Translations under genes and position numbers: made by a program | Shown: in pieces, positions 1 through 12,000 of the stretch | Layout: the number at the start of each line of letters is the position of its first letter | Position numbering within the stretch: position 1 is the stretch's first letter | The notes under the pieces: generated by a model | Seen by the model: the letters and a program-made list of their open reading frames with translations, nothing else | Told to the model about the DNA's origin: nothing | Database searches by the model: none | Assembly: GCA_015680685.1 (NCBI GenBank) | Contig: MNCI01004329.1 | Location: forward strand, 201,996-265,995 | Direction: 5' to 3' | DNA from: Gnetum montanum | Lineage: Eukaryota; Streptophyta; Gnetopsida; Gnetales; Gnetaceae | DNA length: 64,000 bases

Positions 1-114
1 CATGACTAACTATTTACATGGCTCTATGAATGTCACATTGGTGTGTTTACAAAATGACATAGTAAACATGACAAAACAAAACAACACAAAACTAAAGTAG
101 CCTGATGTAGCCTT

Positions 115-2894
115 ATGCTCCTAATAGTGGAGGCTCTTCCATCAAATTCTTTCCCTTGTCATCAAGCTTCTAAAATTGATAGTGATTCAAGAGCACCTGA
201 ATCTTTTTTTCCACTATCCTGGGCTCATGTATCATCTATGATGATTGACCAATGTTTGATGAAGTTAGTACATTCTAAGGACATGGCAATTGTGGAAAAA
301 TCATATTGGCTTTCACTTACCACACTGTAAATTTCCACCTCTTCTCCCTCAAAACCCATGATCATCCTTCTTAGTTCTTCATAATTTAACATATGATGCA
401 CCAAGTTTGCTACTACATCTTTCTATCATTGGTAGCTAGCCTTTACAATCTCAAGGTCAAAGTTTGTGACATGTAGTTTCTATAAGGCATCCTTCCAATT
501 GACAAACTTTATTGTACAATGTGTACATAGCTGCTACCTACTGTTTGAGCTAATTTGTTAGCTTGCTTACTGTTAACATGGCTAGATTAGCATAACAAAG
601 GTTTGCTAATCCCATATACTCTATCAAATCTTCTATCTGCAAGTTCTTATTCTTTACTTTAACTTGGTGGACATGAGCAAGGCTATTCAAGATGGGCTAC
701 CAATCAAGATTCTGAGTAGATATTAAGCTAATTTTGGCCTTTTCCATCTAGATTTCTTTTTCATTAATTTTTTTGTACATACCCACCTGATCTTTGAAGT
801 GTTCTTTGAGCTTCTCATGTCTTTTGGCCTCATTTTACCACACACTTATTTCAATTGTATACTTATGTTGAATGGCATGGACTCCTTCCATTGATAGTAT
901 TATGTTTTTGTCAACCAATTTGCTAATGTCCTCATTGACTATGAAGAGTTGTTCTCATAGTTGGTGGATGCTTTCTTCAAGAATATTCTTTTATTTTTCT
1001 ACATCAGTTAACTTGGCATTATTTGTAGTTAGCTTTTTATTTTCCACTTTCAATGCTATGAGAGCTTTGGCATGTGCATAGGTTTGTGCTTCTGAAACTG
1101 AGGCATTTCACATAACCTTTTCTCTCTCCATATTAATCTTGATGTTGTGGGAAATGACTTACCTTACCTAATCTATTCTAAATTGGTCTAGCTAATTTGG
1201 GGCTATGACATGTGCAAGTTCTATTCTTTCGACTCTCAGAGCTGCTAATTCTACCTATAGCTTCCACACTTGATTCTTTGCATGGTCTACCCTCATTTTG
1301 ACCATTACCAACTTTACTTTTGTAGTAATTAGATTAGACTACATTATAGTGATATCACTGGCGATATCAAATAGATTTTGCATGACTTGGCTAGTCTATA
1401 GCAATCTATCTAGCAAATCCTCATGTTTGGCAGGAGTCATTGAGCTACCAGCTAACATTTGAACATATCTTACTCTAGAGATATTAGCTGGTGGCACAAT
1501 AGAAACATTAAAGGATTCTTTAATGTGATCAATGATGATCTTTGTGGCTCCTACTACATCCTAGTGTTGCATAACAACTACTATGATGCCTTCACCAATC
1601 TCTAGCATCACTTGGAATGATGTAGCATTTTCAAAAATTTGTTGTGCCTAGTCATCCTCTCCTTCTGTCTCCAATGATACTTTCCCACTTACAGGATCTA
1701 TGGAAACTATGGACCAAACTGAACTTTCTCTAACCTTGTAGAAATTGGAACCTACCTTTGTTTCCCGACTAATGGTATCTACAATTTGGCATAGATGGCT
1801 CATTGATGGTCTATAATCTTGCAACAATGGTATTGGAGCTTAGTATTCAAGTCTATCTCTAGCAAGTGTCTAACTACTTATTGCTAATGTCTAGTAGCTG
1901 GAAGGTTATTTGCAAGAGTTGAACATGCAACTCCCTTAGTGCCCATTGGCTTTTTCAATTGATCTTTCTTCAGTGGCACTGGTTTAGATATCTTGGCATA
2001 GAAAGCTTTTTGGACTTTTTTGAGGACATCATTAGTGTAGCCTAGAATTCCATATTATTTGCATAGCTTCCTTATTAGGAATGAGAATGGCACTGTTGGC
2101 TTCCCTACCTTCTTTTCCTCAAACTGCCTTTGAATCTCTAAAAAGATTAGGTGTGCGATGTTGGCATTAAATTTTCCCATCAAGATCACACTTCCCCTAG
2201 CTACATAAGTTGAGATTCTATTGAGCTGCTTCATTGGGAAGAAGTGGTAAGTCCCAATATTGAAATAAATCTTCTCTTCTACTGAAAGCTCACTGTAATT
2301 CTTATCTTCTTTTCCATCAGTCCTTTATAACCGTAGTTTCTTTACATTTGTGTCTGATCTTATTGAAATTTGTGTCACATTAGCCCTTTCATTTGGGATG
2401 TCTAAGGCTTTGGCTATTGCCTCTACTAAATAAGGTATAGAAACTCCTTCTATCTTCACAATGGCATCATCTTGTTTGTTCTTCTAAAATTGGTAAGCCT
2501 TTCCCATGTACCATTCTACATTGTTGAATAGTGGTGACCATAAGGGAGATTCCTGGAGTTGTGTTCTCACTACTTTTTGGGTGAACTCCATAAATGAACC
2601 AAAGTTAAGTTCCACAATGACCATGGACATGATGGATTTCTCTTGGATGGCCTAGAGGCATTCATTGGATAACATGAGGCATTGTCCCTATTCTGGTGCT
2701 AGCAATGCCTCTACCTCTACTTGTGTGGAGTGCTCAATAGAAGGAATTTGCTGGTGTATACTAAATAATTAAGACTCCTACTCCACATGTTCATTTTGTA
2801 GGGTTTGCTCTCTCGCTTGGCCTCTCCCATAGCCTCTTAGTCTTATTCCACCTTATTGAGAAGGTCCTTTGGTTGTTGGTCTTTTTGGGGCCAT
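115..2894 (-). pseudogene. ORF3 of Athila-like element A: transposon-type domain plus coiled coil
   Basis: A decayed coding region of about 900 codons reads on the minus strand from an ATG at 2894 (MAPKRPT...). The N-terminal third is charged. Near 2300-2050 lies a segment like the domain annotated in plants as 'putative plant transposon protein': a YHFFP-type motif, then an IFLEIQ helix and PFSFLIRKLC. From about 1450 leftwards it becomes a long helical, heptad-like region (LLDRLL, NLFDIASDI, KVENKKL, INEKEI, LANLCYANLAMLT) that I read as coiled coil. Stops are mostly TAG or TAA where the copy at 15519-17058 plus 27618-28855 has or implies Gln, and there are a few frameshifts (one near 1700, one near 470). 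It lies downstream of pol and a 2.2 kb spacer in the same orientation, the position an env-like ORF takes in Athila. Function is unknown; no membrane segment or catalytic motif is visible. The C-terminus is uncertain. Confidence 0.7.
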
Positions 2895-3444
2895 ATACAA
2901 TCAATAAGAATTTAGGATTATTAAAATGTTCTCATTAGTTTATAATGGTTCATTATCCTTATCGTTCTCTTGGTTTGATCAAGTTCTTATCTTATCATGA
3001 TTGTAGAGTTAGAATAAGTTCAAAAAGAAACCCCTTAAATATTATACTTCTAATTATTATGACCTTCCACAATTGTCATTTTCTTGTTTATTATGCCCTT
3101 GTTTGGTTGATATGGTTAATTAAGAGGATTAGTTAAGTCCTTTGTCTTAAATTTGGTTAGTTAACCATGATGTCCTTATTATTCTTTTATACTTACCCTT
3201 TCTAATGTCTTCTAGGTGTTAGAAAATTTTGGCTTAAATTTTCAAATGTACACTCACTAGACCCCACCCCTCCCAACAACTAAGTTGAGTGCTCCAGGAT
3301 CAATAGGGTTCAAGAATCACGAAAATCAGAGCTACAGTGAAGAAGTTATAGCTTCAAGAAGTTTGGTTTCTAAAGCTTACAAAAACAGCAAAAACTCCTC
3401 TTGTTGTAAAATGTCGAAATGAAAAATTTTCTAACACTTCGCAC

Positions 3445-3455
3445 ATATATATACT
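3445..3455 (-). promoter_or_regulatory. TATA-like box in the spacer upstream of ORF3 (element A)
   Basis: The minus strand reads AGTATATATATGTG here, about 550 bases before the ORF3 start. The B spacer has TATATATAC in the equivalent place (15005-15012). Two copies of a 20-bp inverted repeat lie just upstream on the minus strand (3470-3520). Confidence 0.4.
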
Positions 3456-3469
3456 ATTTTTGTTGGCAT

Positions 3470-3520
3470 GACATTATAGCTACAATGTTGTAGGGCATAC
3501 GACATTGTAACTACAATGTC
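3470..3520. repeat. Two tandem copies of a 20-bp inverted repeat
   Basis: 3501-3520 reads GACATTGTAACTACAATGTC: perfect 9-bp arms around AC. 3470-3489 is the same unit with single transitions in each arm (GACATTATA / TACAATGTT). The spacing is 31 bp. Both lie upstream of the minus-strand TATA-like box, where enhancer-type repeats sit in LTR promoters. Confidence 0.75.
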
Positions 3521-5058
3521 ACTGTTGAAAAATTTCAAATTTTTGATGATTTTCAATGGAAAAAATAAGTTAATAGAATGATTTGGAAGACATTGAGACT
3601 ATTTAAAGGGTCATGGATCATAGATGATGCTTAGAATTCAAAAATTGAGCATTTGAAAGTCTTAAGGAAGGAATTTTGAGCAATGAAAGTTTATTAAATC
3701 TGTATGAGATGGATTGAAGGTTCTTAGTTGATGGAAAGGTTATAAGATGCTATGGAAAGTGTTTGCTAAAAATTAATCATGTTGGAAGGCACAAGATGAT
3801 GTGGAGTTTTTGTCAAGTATGAGATACAATAGTTATACAAGTGGGTCCTCCCCAAAGCAAGCTTCAACCCTTAGTGGCCTTGTATAACCACATCTAAAAT
3901 TGTCCGTGGACATCTAAGGAGTTAACTATAAGACATATCTGTCTTAGCAAAATACACATGTTAATATCTTCAAATTGGTAAAATAATACTATATTATACT
4001 AACCATAAAGTTATGATTAAATATATAATGAGGTGGAATAGAATGTAGAAGGAATTGTTGAAACCAAAATGTGAGGTGTCTTACCATAAGCATAATGAAT
4101 CCTTATGTGTGGTGTGTGATTAAAGTAATCATTAGCCTTTTTGTCCAACATTCAAACCAACTCCAAACCACTTTCTAATGACATTACATTGTTTCATCCC
4201 CAGGGTTCACAACCATAAGACTACCACTATTGCTAGGAGTATTACCACTTGGCAATGATGTTCAAGAAAGGAGTTTATTAATAGCACATTTATTTTTGAG
4301 AATGCCAAGAAGCTACCTACCTTCAAGCATGGGTAACTTGTCTTTCCAGTGGGAACCCCAGAATTTTATTTTGTGCTTTTATTATATTGTTACTCTGTTA
4401 ACCTTACTAGAGAACTACCTTTAGGCATGAGTAACATGTCTTTCTAGTGACATGGTAAGGTAGCACTTATTGTACTCTTACTTCCACTTTTCGTTAGAAC
4501 TCAAGAGATTAATATGTCCTTGTCAGCAAGATAAGACTCAAAGTAGTAATCCTAGAGAATCCACAAGTCCCCTTGATGTCACATCCTTTTCATTCCAACT
4601 TTGTTCTTCACTCTTCTAGCTAGGCATAATGATCACGAGTTTATTCTTAGTTTTATTGTGAGAAGAATATCATTATGGTCATGGTAACAACCTCTTATTG
4701 TTGGAATGGATGGATGGATGTCCTGCTCACTATATAGGTAATTAATCCTTTATGATTTGATAATATAGGACAATCTTCACCTTATTAGGGCTACATCTTG
4801 CTTTACTCTATTCATTTTATTGAAAATTAACAAGAATATGTACAAGTGAAATAATGGCAAGGTATAGAAAAAATTTAAAAGGTATCAAGAATTGAAAAGA
4901 TAGTAAGAATGAAAAATTGACAAGAATTTGAAAATGTTAAAGAATAGAAAATTATTAAGAAATTGGAAATTATAAAAGTATAGGAAAAGATATTAAGAAA
5001 TATGAAAAGGTAATAAGGAAATGAAAAAGTTAATATGGTACCTATGTGTCACATGGGA

Positions 5059-5070
5059 TACCCCCACAAC
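5059..5070 (-). promoter_or_regulatory. Internal polypurine-tract-like site at the end of pol (element A)
   Basis: The minus strand reads GTTGTGGGGGTA. The same G-run motif follows pol in B (GTCGTGGGGGAGAT, 13257-13270) and D (GTCATGGGGGAGAT, 62205-62218). It resembles the terminal polypurine tracts directly before the LTRs (GTCGTGGGGGTA at 29078-29089; GTGTTGGGGGTA at 60279-60290). It could be a second plus-strand priming site or the mark of an older 3' end. Confidence 0.45.
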
Positions 5071-6753
5071 TATTATTAGGAATAGTTAACCAGAAAATTG
5101 AACAGGTAGAGGATAATTGGACAAACTAGGTAGAATCCATAATAGAACTAGAATGTTCATAATAGGGCTTGACCTATTGGGTATTCACTAGAATGAACTT
5201 TTTTGGAATAGTGGAATGATAAATGTGCATGACGCCAAATGGATAGGTTGCCTAGACAATGTATGGCCCTTCCCAAAGTATTTGGAACTTAGCCTTTTAT
5301 TGTACATGGTTGGGATTATAGTATGACCTTATCACCTAATTGGATCAATATTTGACATATTCATGCATCAGGCCTATGCTTAGAGTACTTCTGATTGATT
5401 TCATTACTCATGAGGGCTACTAACCAATTTTCCTCTAACAAGTTAAGCTTCAAAAGCTGTTATTTTGGGCTAAGCTTAGGTCTAGGTTTAGTTTACTAGT
5501 AGTAGCTAGAGTTTTGGAGCTCTGTCTAGATTGGAAGCATAAGTAATTCACCATAAAATAACTCATAGGGTGAGTATCCAATGGGAAGTTTTCATGTAGT
5601 TTTTTAGGCCTATAGAGCATCATTTAACTTCATGCTCTAATCCTTCCTAAATCAACTAACCATCCTAGTTAATATCCTTATAATTTCTCAATTAGTTACT
5701 TTAGCTTGACCATTTTCTTGGGGATGATATGGTGTGGTCAATTTATGGTTTACCCTAAGTTGTTGCATAAGCTTCTTAACTGTAGCACCTATAAAATGAG
5801 TTCCATTGTTTGAGATAAGCATCCTTAGTACTCTAAATCTATTTCCCACATGTTGTTGAAAAACTTTAGTAGCTATTTTGGCTGTACAATCTTTAACTGT
5901 AGCTGCCTCTACCCACTTTGTACAATAATCAATGGTCACTATGATATAAGCTTTGCCATTTAACATTGATGTAATGGATCCCATGAAGTCAATTTCTCAA
6001 ATATCAAATGGTTCTAATAGTTGGATTCATTGTTGTGACCCTTCATTTCTAGCTGTTATTCCTCCATCTTGCTAACATCTTTCACAAGATTGAGTGAAGT
6101 TATGGACATCTTGAACTATGGTTAGGTAGAAGTAGCTTGCTATCATCAGTTTAAGTGTTGTCCTATGACTAGTGTAATGACCATTGCATGGTCCTTCGTG
6201 TGCATCTTGTAGGACCCTTTGTTGATTGCCTTCTAGTACACACAACTGTACTAACCCATCAACACAAATATTATAGATATTCCCATTTAACTCCATATAT
6301 CTTTTGACTTTATAAAGGAATTGTTCTCTTTGTTTGCTACTCCACTCACCAGGAAGCTCTTGTGTGGTTAAGTAGGTCATGTAATCAATTTTCCATGACT
6401 TCTCTATTAAGTCAACAACCATTATTACCTTTGTGAATAAGTTTTCATCAAGAAACTGATCTTACAATGATTCTTCTTGGTCCTGCGATTCCCATCTCAA
6501 TTTTTAAAAGTGATATGCTACTACATTTTCCATGCCTTTCTTATCAATCATAATAATGTTGAATTCTTATAATATGATGAGCCATCTTATAACTGTAGGA
6601 CCTATCACTAGTTTATTCTTTAAGAATCTTATTGCACTATTATCTACGTGAACATAAATTGGGTACTAAGCACATAGTGTCTAAACTTCTCTAGCATGTA
6701 CACCATTGTCATAAGCTCATTTTCTATGATGGTGTAATTGAGTTATTCCCTAG
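5071..6753 (-). pseudogene. pol of element A, distal part: RNase H end and integrase
   Basis: From right to left on the minus strand: the tail of RNase H (VHVDNSAIRFL..., VIRWLIILQEFNIIMIDKKG), the integrase zinc-binding region around 6420-6072 (H and C residues in DAHEGPCNGHY ... CERC), and the integrase core at 5984-5688 (IDYCTKWVEA, NNGTHF, TPYHPQENGQ). Two catalytic positions look lost: the second Asp reads Asn (ISNNGTHF where D reads SDNGTYF), and the Glu in GQ-x-x-VTN reads Lys. It is the continuation of the pol at 31053-34515. At 6753 the reading frame stops exactly at the LTR of element B and resumes at 31053. This is a dead copy of an Athila-like Ty3/gypsy polyprotein. Confidence 0.8.
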
Positions 6754-7613
6754 TGATGAAGCATCCAATCACTGCGTCAATTGGGCCGCGTCAACGTGAC
6801 CCCATCAATGCATCTTTCCAAGCATTAACGTGGCCTCTTTAATGCAGAGTTCATTTTCTACTATAAATATGCGTGCACCCACCGCATTTATGGCATCTTA
6901 TGTTCAAGTTGTAGTGAAGCTCTTATAGTTTGTCTCCATGAAAGTTAGAATATTTTCCAACTACCCATAGTAGGAGTTTGAAGAGTGTATGACTCTTTAT
7001 TTGAGCACTAATGTATCTAAGCCCATTGGCATGATCGGTAATAAAGACAATTTTTTTGAACATTCCTTGCAGCATTTGGATTAAACTACTTAAGCATTGA
7101 AATGTTTTAATATTTTAACATTTTAATAATTCTAAAAGCTTTTATTATTATTTCTTTACAGTTACAGTCCATTTTATAGTTTATGAGAACCATAAGCACA
7201 ACAATCTTGAACATATATCTAACACTTGGCAACCCAATAATGCCTAACATCTAGTAACCCAGCAGTGGTTAAGACATGCTCAGGATGTGCACAAAGGATG
7301 GGATCGATTGTTTATGCTAGGGATAGTTAAGCGATAGAGTAGAGCAATCGTAAAATTATATAGTCCTTCATTTCCTACACTAGAATAATTAGACTTTAAA
7401 GATAAAAAATTATAAAAATCAATGACATCAATCTCACTCAACCATCATTTTAGATCATAAGTAAGGTTGGGAAGACAACAACCGCTTTAACTGAGCTTTT
7501 GCTAGCTAGAATTATATGTACGTAAGTGCTTGCAATCTTCAGAATTCAACTCAGTCACACGTGATTGCTCATGATTCGTATAGTTGGATGTAGGGGTACC
7601 TTGCCACTCATCA
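6754..7613 (+). repeat. 5' LTR of element B
   Basis: 860 bp, TGATGAAGC...CACTCATCA. U3 carries short repeats of the type GCGTCAACGTGACCCCATCAA (about 6773-6835), followed by a TATA box (TATAAATAT, 6862-6870). It aligns over its length with 29090-29982, with many transitions, so the insertion is old. Confidence 0.88.
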
Positions 7614-7614
7614 T

Positions 7615-7633
7615 TGGTGCCGTTGACAGGGAA
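7615..7633 (+). promoter_or_regulatory. Primer binding site, element B
   Basis: TGGTGCCGTTGACAGGGAA starts one base after the LTR. It is close to the TGGCGCCGTTGCCGGGGA site typical of Athila-lineage elements, with changes consistent with decay. The copy after the second LTR (29984) reads TGGCGTCGTTGCTAGGGAA. Confidence 0.75.
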
Positions 7634-7775
7634 TGTTAGTCTTCCGTGCGCTATCTAGCCTTAGCACGATCATCACTTACCTCGTTGGAACAAACCTATT
7701 ACATAAAAATCTACTCATACTAAATGAATTAGGTAAGAGTATGGTACACTAAGTTATTTGTTGTTTAATACTAAT

Positions 7776-9620
7776 ATGTCTTCTTCTCACAGGAAAGACG
7801 AATCCAACCCACAAGCGCCCCAGGAATGTCAGGTGATATATACTCATCCAGATGAGTATATTCCCAACTTCACCTTCATCTTGCATCAGGATGAGCAAAT
7901 GTAATGGCGAGACATGGAGGGCAACATTATATTACCCCCTGATTGATCAGGTATTCAGGACTGAGTTGAGGAGTATATGATGTAGGATCACGATTATCGG
8001 GGCTATCATTCAAATGAGGCATAGCATAAGCGGGACCTGCAGCAGGCACAACACCATGAACAAGCAAAGGGCAAACGATCCAACAACCTTTGTCTCTGCT
8101 CCTATGTCAAAACATTTGATCCATCATATAGAGTAAATGGTCAAGGAACTCGAAGTTCCAGGATGCTAAAATTGATTAGGCAATGGAATAGGATGCTAGA
8201 GCTCTTCAATGATAAATACCAAACTTACTCTAGGGTGTCTAATCTGATACAACAAATCTAGAGGTGGAAACAAGGTAGCCACGAGCCCATAGATGCAACC
8301 ATGAGTAGATATTACTCGTTGTTGCACCGATGCCCTCGTCATGGCTACTCTCAACGAGAGCAGCTCTGCCATGTCATAGATGGGCTCCGTTTTGAAACAA
8401 AAAGGACCCTTGGCATTTATGCTCAAGGATGGCTATTCGAGTTAAGGGCTCATCAACTTTAGTGATTAATTGAGCAGGTGGCCAAGGAATATGGGGAACT
8501 ACAAAAATGGGAAAGTGTAGAGGAATAATTGAGACCCTTCCATCCAGAAGAGGGAGGTCCAATTCTATGAAAATGAGTATGAGTCATCTCTGGATGCAGT
8601 GGTGAACAGGAAGACCTTACATATACAAAAGTTTACTTCTGAAATTTCAGCCAAGGTGGACAAGATGTGGCATTCTTTGGATGAAAAATTCCAAAGTGTT
8701 CTAAAAATTATCAAAGAATCCAAAGAACAACGTAATGATCCAGATCAAAAAAGGCGAAAATAGGCTAAACGTGCCTACCACAAAGGTAAGGGTAAGGTTG
8801 CTATAATAGAATAAGTTACAGACTTGGACACTGAGGAAGATGATGGATGTGACATATGCCAATATGAACATCCTAAGGGATGTTGCCCTATGGTGTCACA
8901 TTTGTAAGAGTCAAGGGTGTACACTTTGAATTCTCGCTTAGCAAAAAGGAAAATACCCCAGAGATTGCCTTATCCCCAAGGCAATTCCAAGCAATTTCAC
9001 CAGCAACAGGGATATTATCCAAGTGGAGCTCCACCACAATCATATGAGTACTACCAGCAATGGCAACACCCGCAGTCATGGGGGATGCTACCCCTAAGGC
9101 AGCAGTATCCTTACCGATAGCCAAATCCTTATGGGTACTACGTTCAGCAACCAAGCTCCCCGTGGAACTCTTCTAGTCATGCAACCTTTTAAAATAATTA
9201 CTACCCTCTAGAATACTTTCAGGCCTAATCTCCATCACCTAAGGGGGAAAACCCACATTTGCACTATCCTCCACCACCTCCTTCTGCCATACCTATCCAT
9301 TAGCCCTCAACTCAGCTACCTTCTATTCTGCCTATCAAAGGATAAATACCTCCACAGCCACAGTAGTGTAATGCCATAAGGGCTGTCAATCTACAACTGG
9401 CTCCCTAGCTAAGTGGGTCAGAATCAAAACCATGGAAACATTCTTTTTTCTAGCTTAATAACCTAAACACACTCTCACACTCATCTTCGGCCAATGCCCC
9501 TGCATGTCCAACTACCTGTGACACTCAATCCTTCAAGCAACCTTCAAACCAAACACCTTCCAACATGCAAACCATCATGTTAACACATGTTGTGATGGAC
9601 TAGATTAAGGTGGATCATCT
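7776..9620 (+). pseudogene. gag of element B
   Basis: Starts at an ATG (MSSSHRKDE...) after a 160-base leader that is conserved at 29983-30141. The capsid-type region around 8180-8460 contains MLELFNDKYQTYSR, DATMSRYYSLLHRCP and IDGLRFETKRTLGIYAQGW, shared almost word for word with element A (34420-34150). A zinc-knuckle-like CDICQYEHPKGCC lies near 8850-8890 (A has the same block at about 33720-33770). It is followed by a Gln/Tyr/Pro-rich stretch (8940-9360). Many premature stops are single transitions from Gln or Trp codons, and at least one frameshift separates capsid and knuckle. Role in an intact element: virus-like particle shell. Confidence 0.8.
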
Positions 9621-10090
9621 TCCTTAGAAATTGGCTAATCTAGGAAGCCCCCTCATATAGCTTCAAGTAGCAGGGAACTAGCCATGCAAAGCTCTTTTGG
9701 ATTCGGGGTCAGGTGTCAACCTAATTTCACATTATATGTACAAGACCTAGAACCTGCCCTCGTTGAAGAAAAGTAATATTCAACTCAAGTTGGCAAACCA
9801 ATCCATCACTGTCCCCTTGGGATTGCTAGAAGATATTATTACCACCATTTGTGGGTGGTCCTACCCTGTTGATTTTCTAGTGATCTATGTCGATAACTAC
9901 AAGGGGAAATTCTCGATTATAATGGGAAGAGCATGGCTCAACACAGTGGATGCACATTTGGGACTCCAGGATCTCTCACTTGAAATCTCCAAGGAAAATA
10001 TTTTTAGGAAGATCGAGAAGAAGTGTGTCCCATGCATTACATACAGTGATTCCGAGTGCAACTATGTGTAGCAACTCTCATCCAATGAGC
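9621..10090 (+). pseudogene. Aspartic protease of element B
   Basis: KALLDSGSGVNLIS at about 9687-9728 is the catalytic D-S-G motif of a retropepsin-type protease (Asp codon 9700-9702). The second half (VDFLVIYVD, FSIIMGRAWLNTVDA) carries the flap and ILGRPWL-type end motif. An in-frame TAG interrupts it (9748). It cleaves the Gag-Pol polyprotein in an intact element. The copy in A reads DSRSRVN at about 32950, losing the catalytic-loop glycine. Confidence 0.8.
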
Positions 10091-11470
10091 AGACATCCAT
10101 TCAAATGTGTAGTCAGTGTGTTTCCGAATCACAAATTCAATGATGCTTGTACACAATAGCCACCAATCAAGAAGGCACCCAATGGTTGACCGCTAATTCT
10201 GATAGTGGCACCCTATGCATGGAACCCTTTGAGAGCCTTGTATGTACCTATATGGGGAGCATAGAAGAACTAGAACAAGTCCATCAACAAATTTCCACTG
10301 CTAATAATGCTACTAATTAGGGAAAGCTACAGATCCCTAAAAGCTTTAAATAGGAGCCCCTAGAACTAAATCCCTTACCAGTCAATCTGGAATATACATT
10401 CCTGCAAAATAATAAGACAATAATAATCAATGCCACTCTTGCTCCTGAGAAAAAGAAGAAGTTGCTAAGGATGGTGAACAAGTTGTTGATTGCCTTCGCA
10501 TGGTCATATCCTGAGGTAACAGGGATTGTTCCTAGTGTATGCCAACATTGAATCTATATTGACCCTTCCATGAAGCCATGACAACAGCCACAAAGACGAT
10601 TGAATCCCAAACTTAAACAGATCATCAAAGATGAAATTGAGAAATTGCAAAAGGTAGGATTCATCTACCCCATTGAAGATAGCGAGTGGGTCAACCCACT
10701 CGTTATTTTCCAAAAAAAGGATAGTAAATGGAGGGTTTGTATCAATTTTCAATTACTAAACATAGCAACCTTTAAGGATCATTTTCCACTCCCATTTGTG
10801 GACCAGGTGTTGGATACCATTTTGAGGCATTGTTACTATAGCTTCCTAGATGGTTATAGTGGCTATAACCAAATCTAGATTGTGCCAGAGAATCAGGGCA
10901 AGACAACGTTTATGAGCCCCTGGGGAACTTTTGCATATAGGAAGATGCCCTTTGGTTTGTGTAACATGCCTGCAACCTTCCAATGCCTTGTCCTCAACAT
11001 CTTCTAGTAGCAAACCAGTAATGATGTAGAAGTTTTTATGGATGACTTCTCCACCTATGGGGCAACATTTGAGCAAGCCTTAGACCACCTTGAGTAGGTT
11101 TTGAAGTGATGTGTAGAAACTAACTTACAGCTCAATTGGCAAAAGAGCCATCTAATGATTCAAGAAGGCATTATTTTGGGGCATCAAATTTCACAAGCAA
11201 GGATCGGAGTGGATCCTAAGAAAATCAAGGTTATCCAAGGAATTACCAGTCATCTGGGAACTGTAAGGGATGTCTGATTGTTCCTTAGACACATTGGTTA
11301 TTATCGGTGCTTCATTGAGAATTTTTCAAAGATCGCCAAGCCATTGGTGGAGCTAACTAAGAAAGATGCCCCATTTGTCTAGACTAGGGAATGTGAATGT
11401 ACATTCTAAAAACTAAAGTAAAAACTTGTAGAGACTCCAATTCTACGAGCCCCCAATTAGTCTAGACTAT
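10091..11470 (+). pseudogene. Reverse transcriptase of element B
   Basis: The linker after protease leads into RT: LNPKLKQIIKDEIEKLQKVGFIYPI (10600s), SEWVNPLVIFQKKDSKWRVCINF, DHFPLPFVDQVLD, FLDGYSGYNQI, TTFMSPWGTFAYRKMPFGLCNMPATFQ. The catalytic VFMDDFSTYG has its Asp pair at 11041-11046. After the palm come GHQIS..IGVDPKKIK and FLRHIGYYRCFIENFSKIAKPL. FMDDFS is the form usual in the Athila lineage. Premature stops lie at expected Gln, Trp and Arg positions. Confidence 0.88.
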
Positions 11471-12000
11471 TTCACATAATGACAGATGCATCTAATTATG
11501 TGTTGGGAGTCATGCTCACATAATTGGATGACCAGAAGCATCTATATTACATCCACTATGCAAGCCACAATATTGTGGGTGCTCAGCTAAATTACACCAC
11601 CACCAAAAAGGAGCTAATGGTAGTCGTGTTCACCTTAGAAATGTTCTGCCACTATGTGCTCGGATACAAGGTGTTTATGCATACGGACCACAGTTCCATC
11701 CAATTCCTTATGAACAAACCAACGGTGAGCCCCTGTGTCATACGATGGCTCATGATCCTTCAAGAATTTGACCTTACTATGGTAGACAAAAAGGGAATTC
11801 AGAATGTGGTGGCCGATCACTTGTCTCAGTTACGATGAAATAGCATGGAGGAGGAGAGCCCACTCTCTAACCAGTTTCTAGATGAACTCCTCTTTACTGG
11901 AGTAGTTGCGAAGGAGGCTCCCATAGAAGTGAAATTGTTTTAATGACATCCTTACCTATCTTCTTACACAAGAGCTACCAAAGGAGTTAGATCATAAAAA
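11471..12000 (+). pseudogene. RNase H of element B
   Basis: HIMTDASNYVLGVML (11477 on), LNYTTTKKELMVVVF, KVFMHTDHSSIQFLM, CVIRWLMILQEFDLTMVDKKG and NVVADHLSQL form a standard Ty3/gypsy RNase H with the D-E-D residues visible. The stretch 11524-11838 is open. It removes the RNA strand during reverse transcription in an intact element. Confidence 0.85.

Larger units (their letters stand above)
2895..5058 (-). other. Spacer between pol and ORF3 of element A
   Basis: No credible coding sequence. It matches the B spacer (13239-15518) and D spacer (60291-62206) in scattered blocks. Examples are a GTGGGTCCTCCCCAAAGCA block (3840s here, 61048 in D, decayed at about 14630 in B) and a CTTCAAGCATGG..AACATGTCTTTCCAGTG block near 4320-4350 and 4425-4445 (61505 in D). 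The right end abuts a purine tract (5059-5070) and the left end a TATA-bearing promoter-like block followed by ORF3. The base just before the ORF3 ATG aligns with the putative splice acceptor of the B copy, but the AG is lost here. Confidence 0.6.

Noticed and set aside
2945-3136. Small plus ORF (63 aa)
   Set aside because: Lies in the spacer of a minus-strand element, low-complexity A/T-rich, no conserved copy in B or D.
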